From: Isoptericola jiangsuensis
GTDB lineage: Bacteria > Actinomycetota > Actinomycetes > Actinomycetales > Cellulomonadaceae
DNA length: 64,000 nt
NCBI RefSeq assembly: GCF_002563715.1
Contig: NZ_PDJJ01000001.1
Span: 992,001 to 1,056,000, forward strand
Direction: 5' to 3'
The notes beneath the pieces were generated by a model. That model saw only the letters and a list, made by a program, of their open reading frames with translations. It had not been told where the DNA came from and did not search any database. A program made the position numbers and the translations under genes. Shown here one piece after another: positions 1-9,997 of the stretch. Position 1 is the first letter of the stretch. Every line of letters starts with the position of its first letter.

Positions 1-576
1 CCCGGCGGTGGGGAGCTGCTGGAACAGCAGCGCCCGCATGGACGCGTACCCGGTGTCGGCGGCCTCCCAGAACGGCGACGACGCCGACAGGGCCTGCAGG
101 TGCGCGACGTACACCAGCAGCGAGCGGACGATCGGCAGCACCTTGGCGCGGTCCTCGATGCCGACGTGCACGTGCACCCCGTAGACGACCTGCTGGCGGC
201 CCCACACCTGGGTGCGGTCCACTACGGTGGCGTAGCGCTCCTTGTCGGTGACCCGCTGCTGCGACCAGTGCGCGAACGGGTGGGTGCCGGCGCCCATGAG
301 CTCGGCCCGCATGGGGGTGATGACGTCCTGGATCGCGGCGACGCCGGACGCGAGGTCGGCGGTGGCCTGCCCGACCGTCGTGCACACGCCCGAGACGACC
401 TCGAGGGTGTTGCGCAGGAATTCCGGCTTGACGTGCGTCGCGCGGGGGTCGCCGGCCAGGGCCGCCATCGCGGCCGGGGCGACCTGACGCAGGGTGCCCG
501 AGTCGGCGTCGACCAGCGCCAGCTCCCACTCGAGGCCGACGCTCGACCGGGGCGAGGACGCGAACTCCAGGACCAT
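1..576 (-). CDS. Glutamate-cysteine ligase, GCS2/YbdK type (C-terminus beyond window)
   Basis: Carboxylate-amine ligase of the GCS2 family, which joins glutamate and cysteine in an ATP-dependent step. The N-terminal half is visible: a VGLEWELALVD motif near residue 12 (the family's VGxExE glutamate/metal site), then KPEFLRNTLEVVSGVC, and a YGVHVHVGI segment near residue 130, all typical of YbdK-like ligases. The ATG at 576 gives the usual short lead into VGLEWEL. About 192 codons are present and the rest lies left of the window. A large palindrome (657-720) separates it from the upstream methyltransferase gene on the same strand. Family assignment is secure; the exact substrate (gamma-glutamylcysteine or another amide) is not settled by sequence. 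Confidence 0.88.
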   Translation of the reverse strand, partial: MVLEFASSPRSSVGLEWELALVDADSGTLRQVAPAAMAALAGDPRATHVKPEFLRNTLEVVSGVCTTVGQATADLASGVAAIQDVITPMRAELMGAGTHPFAHWSQQRVTDKERYATVVDRTQVWGRQQVVYGVHVHVGIEDRAKVLPIVRSLLVYVAHLQALSASSPFWEAADTGYASMRALLFQQLPTAG

Positions 577-656
577 GCGCTCATCGTTCCACGCCGGGTG
601 CCGGGCTGCTGCCGGGCCGCGACCGGTCCCGCGACGGGCGACCGTGTCCGGTGTCG

Positions 657-720
657 CATCGTCCGTGCTGGAACGGAACCTCATCGGCCAGGATGAGGTT
701 CGGATCCAGCACGGACGATG
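657..720. repeat. Dispersed palindrome, copy 1
   Basis: 29-base arms (657-685 and 692-720) match at 27 of 29 positions around a 6-base loop. The outer 14 bases, CATCGTCCGTGCTG, are shared with the palindrome at 21855-21918. The copy sits alone between two co-directional minus-strand genes. It could act as a terminator, but shared primary sequence with other copies argues for a mobile or REP-like element. Confidence 0.85.
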
Positions 721-735
721 CCGGACGGGGGTGGG

Positions 736-1989
736 TCAGCCGCCGAGCGGCTCCACGACGAGGACGTGCTGGCGTCCTGCGACCCGGGTGAGCACGATCG
801 TCGCGGTCGCGTCGCCGGACAGGGCGAGCTGGGAGCGGAGCTGCTCGGGGGTGACGGCGGTGCCGCGCTTCTTGATCGTGAGGCGGCCGACGCCGCGCTC
901 GCGCAGGTACGCCTTGAGCCGCTTCACGCTGAACGGCAGGACGTCGAGCACCCGGTAGCCAGTGGCGAGCGGCGCCTGCCCGGGCTCCGGAGCTGGAGCG
1001 GGGGCGTCGGTGGTGACGTAGGCGATGGTGCGGTCCACGAGGCGGCCGCCGAGCTCGGCGGCGGCGTGCGCGACCAGCCCGGCGCGCACCACCGCGCCGT
1101 CGGGCTCGTAGAGGTACGCGCCGACGGCGCCGACGTCCGGGACGAGGTCCGCGTCGTCGGGCCCGGTGCGCAGCAGGCGCGAGACGGTGCCCGACGCGCC
1201 GGTGCCGTGGGTCGGGTCGCCGCCGGTCGAGCGCAGGACGAGGGCCGAGCGTCCGGGGCCCTCGGGTGCGAGCGGACCGAACCACAGCCCGGCCTCGACG
1301 ACGTCGCCGTCGACGGACACCCACTGCGTCTCGGCGTCGTCGGGCAGCCCGGCGTGGGGGACCCCGGGGCCGATCTTGATGCCGAGCGCGGGGACCTGGT
1401 CGCGCAGCGCCCACACGGCGTCGAGCGGCGGGGCGTAGGCGGCAGGGTCGAAGATCCGCTTGCCGCCGCGGGTGCGCCGGGCGGGGTCGGCGTAGACGCC
1501 GTCGACGCCCTCGGCGGCGAGGTCGAGCGTGAGCCCGTCGGCGTGCCGCACCTCCGCCTCGGGGAAGGCCCGCAGGTTCACGGTGGCCAGGGCGGCGGTG
1601 GTCTCGTCGACGTCGGTGGCGAGGACCTGGAGGCCGACACCGGCGAACGCGAGAGCGTCGGCGCCCACGCCGCTGGTGAGGTCGGCGACCTTCGTCACCC
1701 CGGCGGCGAGGTAGCGGCGGGCGTGCAGCGCGGCGACGACGAGCCGGGTGGCCTGCTCGACGCCGTCGGGGGTGAAGAGCATGCCCTCGGCGAACGGCCC
1801 GAGCTTGGCGCGGGCCTTGGCGCGCAGCCGGGACTGGGTGAGGGCGGCCGCGGCGAGGTCGGGGTCCACGCCCTCGGCGCGCAGGCGCGTGGCCAGCGCC
1901 ATCGCGCGGGACTCGTCGTACGGGGGCAGCGCGTTGACCAGGGCCCAGCCCTCGGGGCTGAGGAGCTTGGCGAGCGACGAGGAGTCCAT
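736..1989 (-). CDS. Class I SAM-dependent methyltransferase with THUMP-like domain
   Basis: 417-residue protein conserved in actinobacteria. Residues about 95-200 form a Rossmann methyltransferase: VADLTSGVGADALAF is the SAM-binding glycine loop, VLATDVDE the acidic end of strand 2, and VYADPARRTRGGKRIF the DPxR-type active-site strand that resembles the DPPY/DPPR motif of nucleic-acid methyltransferases. The last ~75 residues (VLPFSVKRLKAYLRERGVG onwards) match the THUMP-like domain seen C-terminally in this family. RNA methylation is the likely role by family, but the substrate is not known. It reads toward the ligase gene at 576, with palindrome copy 1 between them. Confidence 0.85.
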   Translation of the reverse strand: MDSSSLAKLLSPEGWALVNALPPYDESRAMALATRLRAEGVDPDLAAAALTQSRLRAKARAKLGPFAEGMLFTPDGVEQATRLVVAALHARRYLAAGVTKVADLTSGVGADALAFAGVGLQVLATDVDETTAALATVNLRAFPEAEVRHADGLTLDLAAEGVDGVYADPARRTRGGKRIFDPAAYAPPLDAVWALRDQVPALGIKIGPGVPHAGLPDDAETQWVSVDGDVVEAGLWFGPLAPEGPGRSALVLRSTGGDPTHGTGASGTVSRLLRTGPDDADLVPDVGAVGAYLYEPDGAVVRAGLVAHAAAELGGRLVDRTIAYVTTDAPAPAPEPGQAPLATGYRVLDVLPFSVKRLKAYLRERGVGRLTIKKRGTAVTPEQLRSQLALSGDATATIVLTRVAGRQHVLVVEPLGG

Positions 1990-2014
1990 CGGACCATCGT
2001 CTCAGGTCCACTTG

Positions 2015-2041
2015 TTGGCACTCGACTTGTCAGAGTGCTAA
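2015..2041. promoter_or_regulatory. CIRCE operator of groES
   Basis: TTGGCACTC, nine bases, GAGTGCTAA matches the HrcA operator consensus TTAGCACTC-N9-GAGTGCTAA with one change. It overlaps the -35 box (TTGTCA, 2027-2032), so HrcA binding would block transcription. Confidence 0.93.
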
Positions 2042-2055
2042 CGGCTGCCTAGATT
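2027..2055 (+). promoter_or_regulatory. groES promoter
   Basis: -35 TTGTCA at 2027-2032, 17-base spacer, -10 TAGATT at 2050-2055. Transcription would begin near 2062, leaving a 5' UTR of about 90 bases, long compared with the leaderless genes around it. Confidence 0.7.
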
Positions 2056-2150
2056 GGTCGCAGCGCACTCGCTGTGCCGGCACCCGCGACGACGGACAGC
2101 GCTCGGGCGCGTCCCAGTCCAGCTAGTCATCGCGAACAAGGAGGTCCGAC

Positions 2151-2447
2151 GTGTCGGTCCCCATCAAGCCGCTCGAGGACCGGATCGTCGTCAAGGCCGT
2201 CGAGGCCGAGACCACGACCGCTTCCGGCCTGGTCATCCCGGACACCGCCAAGGAGAAGCCCCAGGAGGGCGAGGTCCTGGCCGTGGGCGAGGGCCGTTTC
2301 GACGACAAGGGCGCTCGCGTCCCGGTCGACGTGAAGGTCGGCGACAAGGTCATCTACTCCAAGTACGGCGGCACCGAGGTCAAGTACGGCGGCGTGGACT
2401 ACCTGGTCCTGTCGTCGCGCGACATCCTCGCCGTCGTCGTCGGCTGA
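2151..2447 (+). CDS. groES: Co-chaperonin GroES
   Basis: 98-residue Cpn10 that caps GroEL rings in cytoplasmic protein folding. The start [16 protein letters not shown] and the mobile-loop segment [17 protein letters not shown] are standard, as is the length. The GTG start at 2151 follows an AAGGAGG ribosome site at 2138-2144. CIRCE (2015-2041) covers the promoter, so heat-shock control by HrcA is expected. No groEL follows: the next gene is whiB on the other strand, so the chaperonin partner is elsewhere, as in many actinobacteria. Confidence 0.97.
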   Translation: MSVPIKPLEDRIVVKAVEAETTTASGLVIPDTAKEKPQEGEVLAVGEGRFDDKGARVPVDVKVGDKVIYSKYGGTEVKYGGVDYLVLSSRDILAVVVG

Positions 2448-2473
2448 CCGTAGCCGCGACGTCCGTACGCACC

Positions 2474-2505
2474 GAGGCCCCGCATCGTCATCGATGCGGG
2501 GCCTC
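2474..2505. terminator. Bidirectional hairpin between groES and whiB
   Basis: A perfect 14-bp stem (2474-2487 with 2492-2505) and a 4-base loop lie between convergent genes. There is no T-run, as is common for actinobacterial terminators. Confidence 0.8.
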
Positions 2506-2534
2506 GTGCTGTGCGGGGGGTGGTGCGTCGGGCG

Positions 2535-2825
2535 TCAGCCGGTCTTGCGGTCGCGGCCGGCGAGGATGGCGGAGCGCTCGTCCTCGCTCAGGCCGCCCCA
2601 GACGCCGTAGGGCTCGCGGACGCGCAGCGACTGCTCGCGGCACTCCATCATGACGGGGCAGGCGCGGCAGATGGCCTTGGCGGCCTCGGCCCGTCGTCGT
2701 CGGGTGGATCCACGTTCTCCCTCGGGGTGGAAGAACAGGGTGTCGTCCGCGTCGCGGCACGAACCCTGGTACTGCCACTCCCACAGCTCCATGACCGGCC
2801 CGGGCAGTCTTGAGATCTCCGTCAT
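2535..2825 (-). CDS. WhiB-family iron-sulfur regulator, WhiB3/WhiD-like
   Basis: 96-residue Wbl protein. It carries four cysteines that bind a [4Fe-4S] cluster: one in QGSCRDADD, then CRACPVMMEC (CxxC-x5-C), followed by the GVWGGLSEDER turn. The LPGP-MELWEWQYQG start and the FFHPEGERG stretch resemble WhiB3/WhiD rather than WhiB1 or WhiB2. Wbl proteins bind the housekeeping sigma factor and respond to redox, nitric oxide or developmental cues. The ATG at 2825 fits a leaderless transcript (-10 TAGGTT seven bases upstream). Convergent with groES and divergent from the MerR gene. Confidence 0.93.
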   Translation of the reverse strand: MTEISRLPGPVMELWEWQYQGSCRDADDTLFFHPEGERGSTRRRRAEAAKAICRACPVMMECREQSLRVREPYGVWGGLSEDERSAILAGRDRKTG

Positions 2826-2832
2826 GGCGAAC

Positions 2833-2861
2833 AACCTACAAGTTGTGCAGAAGTTGTTCAA
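2833..2861 (-). promoter_or_regulatory. whiB promoter, leaderless
   Basis: On the minus strand, -35 TTGAAC (2856-2861), a 17-base spacer and -10 TAGGTT (2833-2838), then seven bases to the ATG. The region is much more AT-rich than its surroundings. It contains an inverted repeat GAACAAC...GTTGTTC (2829-2835, 2853-2859) that could be an operator. Confidence 0.6.
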
Positions 2862-3027
2862 GCCCGTGGTGCAAGTTGGGCATGCGGGACGGGTTGGACA
2901 CACCCTGAACGGCTTCCGAATCGGTTGCCTGCCGCACTGACCTGGTTCGACATGATTCATCGCATCGGATCGAGGCTCACCGCGGGGCGCGGTGGCGGCA
3001 CCCCTCACCCCTGGGCAGAATCGACGC

Positions 3028-4158
3028 ATGACCACATCGCGACCCGCCCAGGACTCGGGGGGCGCTCGCACGTCAGGCCCCGGGCTCGCGGTCGCCGCCG
3101 TGGCCCGCCGCCTCGGCGTCGCCCCCGCGACGCTCCGGACCTGGGACCGCCGCTACGGACTCGGCCCCTCGGGCCGCACCGCGGGGTCCCACCGTCGCTA
3201 CACCCCCGAGGACGTGGCACGACTCCTCGTCATGCGCCGGCTCACGCTCGAGGGCGTCGCCCCCGTGGACGCCGCCGAGGCCGCGCTCGAGGCCGACGTC
3301 GACGAGCTCGAGGCCGCCCACCGCGCCGGCCCGCCCACCGTCCCCGCCGAGGACACCGCCGAACCCGACGACAGCGGCGACGCCGCCGACGCCGGCGCCC
3401 GGCAGCGTGCGCACCTGCGTGCCCTGCCCGGCGGGGGCCAGGGCGGCCCGGGCGGCCCGGGCGGCCGCCCCGCCGGCAGCGCTCCCGGAGCTCCCGGCCA
3501 GAACACGTCCGGCCGGGTGTCGGCGGTCGTGGACTCCGCGCTCGCCTACGACCAGTCCCGCTGCGACGACCTGCTGCGCATCGGCCCGAACGGCGACCCG
3601 GCCCTGTGGTGGTCGCAGCTGGTGGACCCGGCGTGGAGCCGCCTCGCGGAGCGCACGGTGCTCGCCGGGCCGGGCGCCGTGCCGGAGCTCGTGCTCGCCA
3701 CCGCCGCCCTGCAGGCGCTGCGCAGCTTCACCGAGGCGCTCGAGCAGACGGTCGTGCAGAACGGCGGCCCGCCCGCGAACCACCCGAGCCGCATGCGCAA
3801 CATCGTGCTGATCTTCGCGGCGCCGGACGAGGTCGTGCCGCTGTCGGCGCACGCGCTCGCGGCGGCGCTGACGGCGAAGGGCAAGACGGCGCGGATCGTC
3901 ACCGGCCCGGCGAGCGTCCGCCGCTCGCTGGAGCTGATCACGATGGTGCGTCCGGCGGCGCTCGTCCTGGCGACCCTGCAGCGCCGCCCCGACCTCGACC
4001 TCGTCCATGCCGTCCACGAGGGCTTCCCGCAGCTCCCGATCTTCGTCGGGCTGCGGCGTGACGACGCCGCGGCCGAGCTGCCGCTGACCCCGCAGGTGCA
4101 GCGAGTGCGCTCCTTCACCGGCATGCTGCACGAGATCCTCGAGGTCGTCGGGAGCTGA
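3028..4158 (+). CDS. MerR-family transcriptional regulator
   Basis: 376 residues. Residues about 20-75 are a MerR winged helix (AVARRLGVAPATLRTWDRRYG, then SHRRYTPEDVARLLVMRRL). A low-complexity Ala/Gly/Asp linker (about residues 90-170) leads to a C-terminal half that looks like a degenerate helical plus Rossmann effector domain of the cobalamin-binding type (SFTEALEQTVV, then RIVTGPASVRRSLELI and alternating strands). I see no DxHxxG cobalamin motif, so the ligand is unknown. The ATG at 3028 is preferred over an upstream in-frame start at 2992, which has no ribosome site. It diverges from whiB. Confidence 0.8.
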   Translation: MTTSRPAQDSGGARTSGPGLAVAAVARRLGVAPATLRTWDRRYGLGPSGRTAGSHRRYTPEDVARLLVMRRLTLEGVAPVDAAEAALEADVDELEAAHRAGPPTVPAEDTAEPDDSGDAADAGARQRAHLRALPGGGQGGPGGPGGRPAGSAPGAPGQNTSGRVSAVVDSALAYDQSRCDDLLRIGPNGDPALWWSQLVDPAWSRLAERTVLAGPGAVPELVLATAALQALRSFTEALEQTVVQNGGPPANHPSRMRNIVLIFAAPDEVVPLSAHALAAALTAKGKTARIVTGPASVRRSLELITMVRPAALVLATLQRRPDLDLVHAVHEGFPQLPIFVGLRRDDAAAELPLTPQVQRVRSFTGMLHEILEVVGS

Positions 4159-4160
4159 CG

Positions 4161-4234
4161 TCCGGCCGGTCCCGCGCGGGCCGGCCGGAGCCCTCCGGGG
4201 CCGGTGCCGCTGTGACGGACACCGCCCCGGAGGG
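4161..4234 (+). terminator. Tandem hairpins after the MerR gene
   Basis: 4161-4189 folds on 9-bp arms around a GC palindrome. 4191-4206 pairs with 4220-4234 with one bulge. Both lie just after the MerR stop and before the guaB promoter. Confidence 0.6.
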
Positions 4235-4249
4235 TGCTCGCGGTCGCCG

Positions 4250-5779
<1,530 letters not shown>

Positions 5780-5792
5780 CGTCGCACGTCGA

Positions 5793-5830
5793 GAGGGCCG
5801 TCGTCACGGGTGACCGTGCCGGCGGCCCTC
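5793..5830. terminator. Hairpin between guaB and the exonuclease gene
   Basis: GAGGGCCG at 5793-5800 pairs with CGGCCCTC at 5823-5830, between convergent genes. Confidence 0.5.
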
Positions 5831-5861
5831 CGGCGTCCCCGGCGGCCGCACGCGGCAGGGA

Positions 5862-6584
5862 TCAGCCGGCGGCGCGCGGCTCGACGGGCCACGCGGGGGA
5901 GGCGCCCGGGCCGTCGAGCCCCTGGTCCCGACGCCACGCGTTGAAGCTCTCGGCCCAGGCGCGGTGCGCGTCGCGCTGCGCCAGGTGCAGGGCGTCGAGG
6001 GCGACGGAGCGCAGGTCGGGGTAGCGCAGCACCAGCGCCTCCAGCACGTCGAGCGTGGCGAGCACGTCGACGTCCGCGGTGTGCAGCTCGCCCTCGCCCG
6101 TCACCCCGTACAGCTCGACGAGGTCGCCGAGGCGACGCTTGCCCCGCCGGTAGCGGTCCTGCCAGCGGTCGATGACGAGCGGGTCCAGGACCGGCGACAC
6201 GGCGCGGCCCAGCCGCTCGGGCAGGGTGGGCAGACCGTGGCGCGCCAGCTCCGCGTCGAGCAGCGTGAGGTCGAACGCCGCGTTGTACGCGACCACCGGC
6301 ACCCCGGCGCGCACGTGCTCGGCGAGGAACACGGCGATCTCCTCCAGCGCCTCGGCCGGCGGGCGACCGTGGGCGCGGGCGTGCTCGGTGCTGACCCCGT
6401 GTATCGCGGCCGCCTCCGCGGGGATCTCCACGCCCGGGTCGACCAGCCAGGTCCGGACCTCCGTCGTGAGCGGCGTGCGCAGCACGACCGCCGCGGTGAC
6501 GATGCGGTCGGTGTGCACGTCGATCCCGGTGGTCTCGGTGTCGAAGCCGAGCAGTGGCCCCGCGGTCCAGCCCGTGTCGTCCAT
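5862..6584 (-). CDS. DnaQ-like 3'-5' exonuclease (DEDDh)
   Basis: 240-residue exonuclease domain protein. The motifs are in order: LLGFDTETTG (ExoI, residues about 12-21), VVAYNAAFDLTLL (ExoII, about 105-117), and HTADVDVLATLDVLEAL (ExoIII with the catalytic His and Asp). These define the DEDDh class of DNA polymerase III epsilon-like proofreaders and RNase T-like trimming enzymes. It is not fused to a polymerase or GIY-YIG domain, so its role could be DNA repair or RNA trimming. The ATG at 6584 follows a good AGGGAAGGAA ribosome site. It is convergent with guaB and divergent from guaB3. Confidence 0.88.
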   Translation of the reverse strand: MDDTGWTAGPLLGFDTETTGIDVHTDRIVTAAVVLRTPLTTEVRTWLVDPGVEIPAEAAAIHGVSTEHARAHGRPPAEALEEIAVFLAEHVRAGVPVVAYNAAFDLTLLDAELARHGLPTLPERLGRAVSPVLDPLVIDRWQDRYRRGKRRLGDLVELYGVTGEGELHTADVDVLATLDVLEALVLRYPDLRSVALDALHLAQRDAHRAWAESFNAWRRDQGLDGPGASPAWPVEPRAAG

Positions 6585-6683
6585 GGTGGTTCCTTCCCTG
6601 CGACGTCTGCCACGAAACGTCCCACGAGCCACCGACACGGCCCCGACCTGCGGACGTCGGCGGCCCCGCCGGCGCGGCGCCGG

Positions 6684-6689
6684 TAGTCT
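6684..6689 (+). promoter_or_regulatory. -10 box of guaB3, leaderless
   Basis: TAGTCT seven bases before the GTG at 6697, with no ribosome site between. Confidence 0.5.
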
Positions 6690-6696
6690 GGACCGC

Positions 6697-7821
6697 GTGA
6701 GCAACGAGATCGAGATCGGCCGTGGCAAGCGCGGGCGCCGCGCGTACTCCTTCGACGACATCGCCGTGGTGCCGTCGCGACGGACGCGCGACCCGAAGGA
6801 CGTCTCCACCGGCTGGCAGATCGACGCGTACCACTTCGACCTGCCGATCCTCGCCGCGCCGATGGACTCCGTGATGAGCCCGGACACCGCGGTGGCGCTG
6901 GGCCGCCACGGCGGGCTCGGCGTCCTCGACCTCGAGGGCCTGTGGACCCGCTACGAGTCGCCGGAGCCGCTGCTCGCGGAGATCCGCGACCTCCCCGCGG
7001 CGCAGGCCACCCGGCGCATGCAGGAGATCTACGACGAGCCCATCAAGCCGGAGCTCATCACGCAGCGCCTCAAGGAGGTCCGCGCCTCCGGCGTGACCGT
7101 CGCGGGCGCCCTGTCGCCGGCGCGCACGCAGGAGCACTACCAGACGGTCGTCGACGCGGGCGTGGACCTGTTCGTCATCCGCGGCACCACCGTCTCGGCC
7201 GAGCACGTGTCGGGCAACGCCGAGCCGCTCAACCTCAAGCGGTTCATCTACGAGCTCGACGTGCCCGTCGTCGTCGGCGGCGCCTCCACCTACACCGCCG
7301 CGCTGCACCTCATGCGCACCGGTGCCGCGGGCGTGCTCGTCGGGTTCGGCGGCGGAGCCGCGCACACCACCCGTGTGAGCCTCGGCATCCACGCGCCCAT
7401 GGCGACCGCCGTGTCCGACGTCGCCGCGGCCCGGCGGGACTACCTCGACGAGTCCGGCGGCCGGTACGTGCACGTCATCGCCGACGGCGGCGTCGGCCGC
7501 TCGGGCGACGTCGTCAAGGCCGTCGCGTGCGGTGCGGACGCCGTCATGCTCGGCGCCGCCCTGGCGCGCGCCTCCGAGGCCCCCGGCCGCGGCTGGCACT
7601 GGGGCCCCGAGGCGCACCACTCCCAGCTCCCGCGCGGCGAGCGCGTCGAGGTCGGCACCGCCGGCACCCTCGAGGAGATCCTCTTCGGGCCGGGCCACCA
7701 CGCCGACGGCACCACCAACCTCGTCGGCGCCCTGCGGCGTGCGATGGCGACCACCGGCTACTCCGACCTCAAGGAGTTCCAGCGCGTCGAGGTCGTCGTG
7801 TCGCCCTACCAGCCGCGATGA
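6697..7821 (+). CDS. guaB3: GuaB3-family IMPDH/GMP reductase-related protein
   Basis: 374 residues of the IMPDH/GMPR TIM-barrel superfamily without CBS domains. SFDDIAVVPSRRTRDPKDV at the start and the internal LAAPMDSVMSPDTAVALGR are GuaB3 hallmarks. The loop that carries the catalytic cysteine in IMPDH reads GFGGGAAHTTR here, with no cysteine. Actinobacteria usually carry this paralogue next to guaB; work on cyanobacterial GuaB3 reported GMP reductase activity. The activity here is unproven. The GTG at 6697 is leaderless. The gene overlaps the following acetyltransferase by ATGA. Confidence 0.92.
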   Translation: MSNEIEIGRGKRGRRAYSFDDIAVVPSRRTRDPKDVSTGWQIDAYHFDLPILAAPMDSVMSPDTAVALGRHGGLGVLDLEGLWTRYESPEPLLAEIRDLPAAQATRRMQEIYDEPIKPELITQRLKEVRASGVTVAGALSPARTQEHYQTVVDAGVDLFVIRGTTVSAEHVSGNAEPLNLKRFIYELDVPVVVGGASTYTAALHLMRTGAAGVLVGFGGGAAHTTRVSLGIHAPMATAVSDVAAARRDYLDESGGRYVHVIADGGVGRSGDVVKAVACGADAVMLGAALARASEAPGRGWHWGPEAHHSQLPRGERVEVGTAGTLEEILFGPGHHADGTTNLVGALRRAMATTGYSDLKEFQRVEVVVSPYQPR

Positions 7822-8291
7822 CCGGGGCGCCCGCCGCGCCGACGGGCACGTCCGCCCCGGCAGCGGCGGGCGACGCCGTCGTGATCGGCGAGATGCGTGA
7901 CGCCGACGTCGAGGGCGTCGTCGCGCTGTGGGAGGCCTGCGACCTGACCCGGGCGTGGAACGACCCGCACCGCGACGTCGCCGCCGCGCGCCGCAACCCC
8001 ACCTCCACGGTCCTCGTCGCACGCGACGGCGACACCGTCGTCGGCTCCGCGATGGCGGGCTACGAGGGGCACCGTGGCTGGCTGTACTACGTCGCCGTCG
8101 CCCCGGGACGCCGGGGCACGGGGCTCGGCCGGCAGGTGGTGACGGCCGCGGAGGACTGGCTGCACGCCGCCGGGGCGCACAAGGTGCGCCTCATGGTCCG
8201 CACCACCAACACCGCCGTGCTCGGGTTCTACGCCGGCCTCGGATACACCGACGCCGGGTGCACGGTGCTCGGCCGCGACCTGTCACGCTGA
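7818..8291 (+). CDS. GNAT N-acetyltransferase, YpeA-like
   Basis: 157 residues. After a loose N-terminal stretch, EMRDADVEGVVALWEACDL opens a GNAT fold. VAVAPGRRGTGLGRQVV is the acetyl-CoA pyrophosphate motif (R/QxxGxG/A), and NTAVLGFYAGLGY is the C-terminal alpha4-beta6 signature. The start ATG overlaps the guaB3 stop, so translation is probably coupled, but the acceptor substrate is unknown. Confidence 0.88.
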   Translation: MTGAPAAPTGTSAPAAAGDAVVIGEMRDADVEGVVALWEACDLTRAWNDPHRDVAAARRNPTSTVLVARDGDTVVGSAMAGYEGHRGWLYYVAVAPGRRGTGLGRQVVTAAEDWLHAAGAHKVRLMVRTTNTAVLGFYAGLGYTDAGCTVLGRDLSR

Positions 8292-8361
8292 CGGCGAACG
8301 ACCCGGACATCCCGGCACGGAGTCCACGTCCGCGTCACCGGCCCCGCGTAGGGTGTCGCCC

Positions 8362-9984
8362 ATGGCAACTGCGCACGAGAGCGACGGTGCTCTGGGCGAT
8401 GTGATCGACCCCGAGCTCCCCGCGTCCACCTACGTCCTCGAGCCCGAGGTCGTGGAACCCCTGGTCCGCCGGCTCGCGACCTCCCACGACGCGGGGGTGC
8501 ACCGCAGCACGCTGCCCTTCACGGGCGCCCCGCTGGCCGCGGTGCCGTTCTCGTCCGTCGCCGACGTCACCGAGGCCGTCACCCGCGCCCGCGCGGCCCA
8601 GCACGACTGGGCGGCCCGCCCGCTCCGCGACCGTCTGCAGGTCGTCGACCGCCTGGGCGTGCTCGTCCTGCAGCGGCAGTCCGAGATCCTCGACCTCATC
8701 CAGATGGAGTCCGGCAAGGCGCGCCGGTCGGCCTTCGAGGAGGTCGCGGACGTCGCGCAGACCTGCCGGCACTACGTCGTGCGCGGCCCGCGCTACCTCG
8801 CCGACCGCCGCGAGCCCGGCGCGCTGTCCGTCCTGACGGGCGTGCGCGTGCACCGCCGCCCCGTGGGCGTCGTCGGCGTCATCTCACCCTGGAACTACCC
8901 GCTCACCCTCGCCCTGGCCGAGGCGATCCCCGCCCTTGTGGCGGGCAACGCCGTCGTGCTCAAGCCGGACCCGCAGACCATGCTGTCCGCGCTGTGGGCC
9001 GCCGAGCTGTTCGCCGAGGCCGGCCTGCCCGACGACCTCCTCGCCGTCGTCGGCGGCGCCGGGGACGTCGGTGCCGCGCTCGTCGACCACGTCGACCACA
9101 TCGCGTTCACCGGTTCCACCGCGGTGGGCCGGAAGGTCGCGGCGCGCGCCGGCGAGCGGCTCATCGGCGCCACTCTGGAGCTCGGCGGCAAGAACCCCCT
9201 CTACGTCGCCGCGGACGCCGACCTCGACGCCGCGGTGCCCGGCGTCGTGCGCGCCTGCTTCTCCAACGCCGGTCAGCTCTGCATGTCGATCGAGCGGCTC
9301 GTCCTGCACGAGCGCATCGCCGACGCCTTCCTCGAACGGTTCGTCCCCGCCGTGCGCGAGCTGTCGCTCGGGCCCGGCCTCGACTACACCGCCGACGTCG
9401 GCTCGCTGGTCTCCGCCGACCAGCTCGCCAAGGTCGCCGAGCACGTCGACGACGCCCTCGCCAAGGGTGCGCACGCCCTCACCGGCGCCGTGCACCGCGC
9501 CGACATCGGCCCGTACTTCTACGCGCCCACCGTGCTGGACCACGTCCCCGACGACGCCGTCTGCCTGCGCGAGGAGACGTTCGGGCCCGTCGTGACGGTG
9601 TCCCGCGTCGCCAGCGACGACGCGGCCGTGGCCGCGATGAACGACACGGAGTTCGGCCTCAACGCGTCCGTCTGGACGTCCGACGTCGCCCGGGCCCGCC
9701 GGCTCGCCGCCCGCGTGGACGCGGGGACGGTCGTCGTCAACGACGGCTACGCCTCGGCCTGGGGCAGCGCGGGCGCACCCATGGGCGGCATGAAGTCCTC
9801 CGGCCTGGGCCGTCGGCACGGTCGCGAGGCGATCGACGCCGTCACCGAGGTGCAGACCGTGGCCGTGCAGCGTGGCCTCGGCGCCGGGGTGTCCCTGGAC
9901 ACCCTCTACCGGCTGGGCGGGGAGACCCCGAGCGCCGTCCTCACGACCGCGCTGCGGGCGATGCGCCGGCTGCGCATGCCCTGA
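8362..9984 (+). CDS. gabD2: Succinate-semialdehyde dehydrogenase-type aldehyde dehydrogenase
   Basis: 540-residue NAD(P)-dependent aldehyde dehydrogenase. ISPWNYPLTLALAEAIPAL is the cofactor-binding strand, FTGSTAVGRKVA the second nucleotide motif, LELGGKNPL carries the general-base glutamate, and FSNAGQLCMSIERL the nucleophilic cysteine. The SNAGQLCMS version and overall look match GabD2 proteins of actinobacteria, which oxidise succinate semialdehyde. The ATG at 8362 lies seven bases after TAGGGT (8349-8354), so it is leaderless. Specificity is inferred from family resemblance only. Confidence 0.85.
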   Translation: MATAHESDGALGDVIDPELPASTYVLEPEVVEPLVRRLATSHDAGVHRSTLPFTGAPLAAVPFSSVADVTEAVTRARAAQHDWAARPLRDRLQVVDRLGVLVLQRQSEILDLIQMESGKARRSAFEEVADVAQTCRHYVVRGPRYLADRREPGALSVLTGVRVHRRPVGVVGVISPWNYPLTLALAEAIPALVAGNAVVLKPDPQTMLSALWAAELFAEAGLPDDLLAVVGGAGDVGAALVDHVDHIAFTGSTAVGRKVAARAGERLIGATLELGGKNPLYVAADADLDAAVPGVVRACFSNAGQLCMSIERLVLHERIADAFLERFVPAVRELSLGPGLDYTADVGSLVSADQLAKVAEHVDDALAKGAHALTGAVHRADIGPYFYAPTVLDHVPDDAVCLREETFGPVVTVSRVASDDAAVAAMNDTEFGLNASVWTSDVARARRLAARVDAGTVVVNDGYASAWGSAGAPMGGMKSSGLGRRHGREAIDAVTEVQTVAVQRGLGAGVSLDTLYRLGGETPSAVLTTALRAMRRLRMP

Positions 9985-9997
9985 GCCCACGGTCGTC

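Noticed and set aside
657-720. Palindrome copy 1 as an ordinary terminator only
   Set aside because: Termination is possible, but shared sequence with two distant copies is not expected from independent terminators.
581-2011. Long minus-strand frame overlapping the methyltransferase gene and palindrome 1
   Set aside because: Its product is an Arg/Pro/Ala-rich low-complexity string typical of an off-frame read of GC-rich DNA, and the methyltransferase frame on the same strand has clear motifs.
2535-3071. WhiB with an 82-residue N-terminal extension
   Set aside because: The ATG at 2825 matches WhiB length and a leaderless promoter; the longer frame runs through that promoter.
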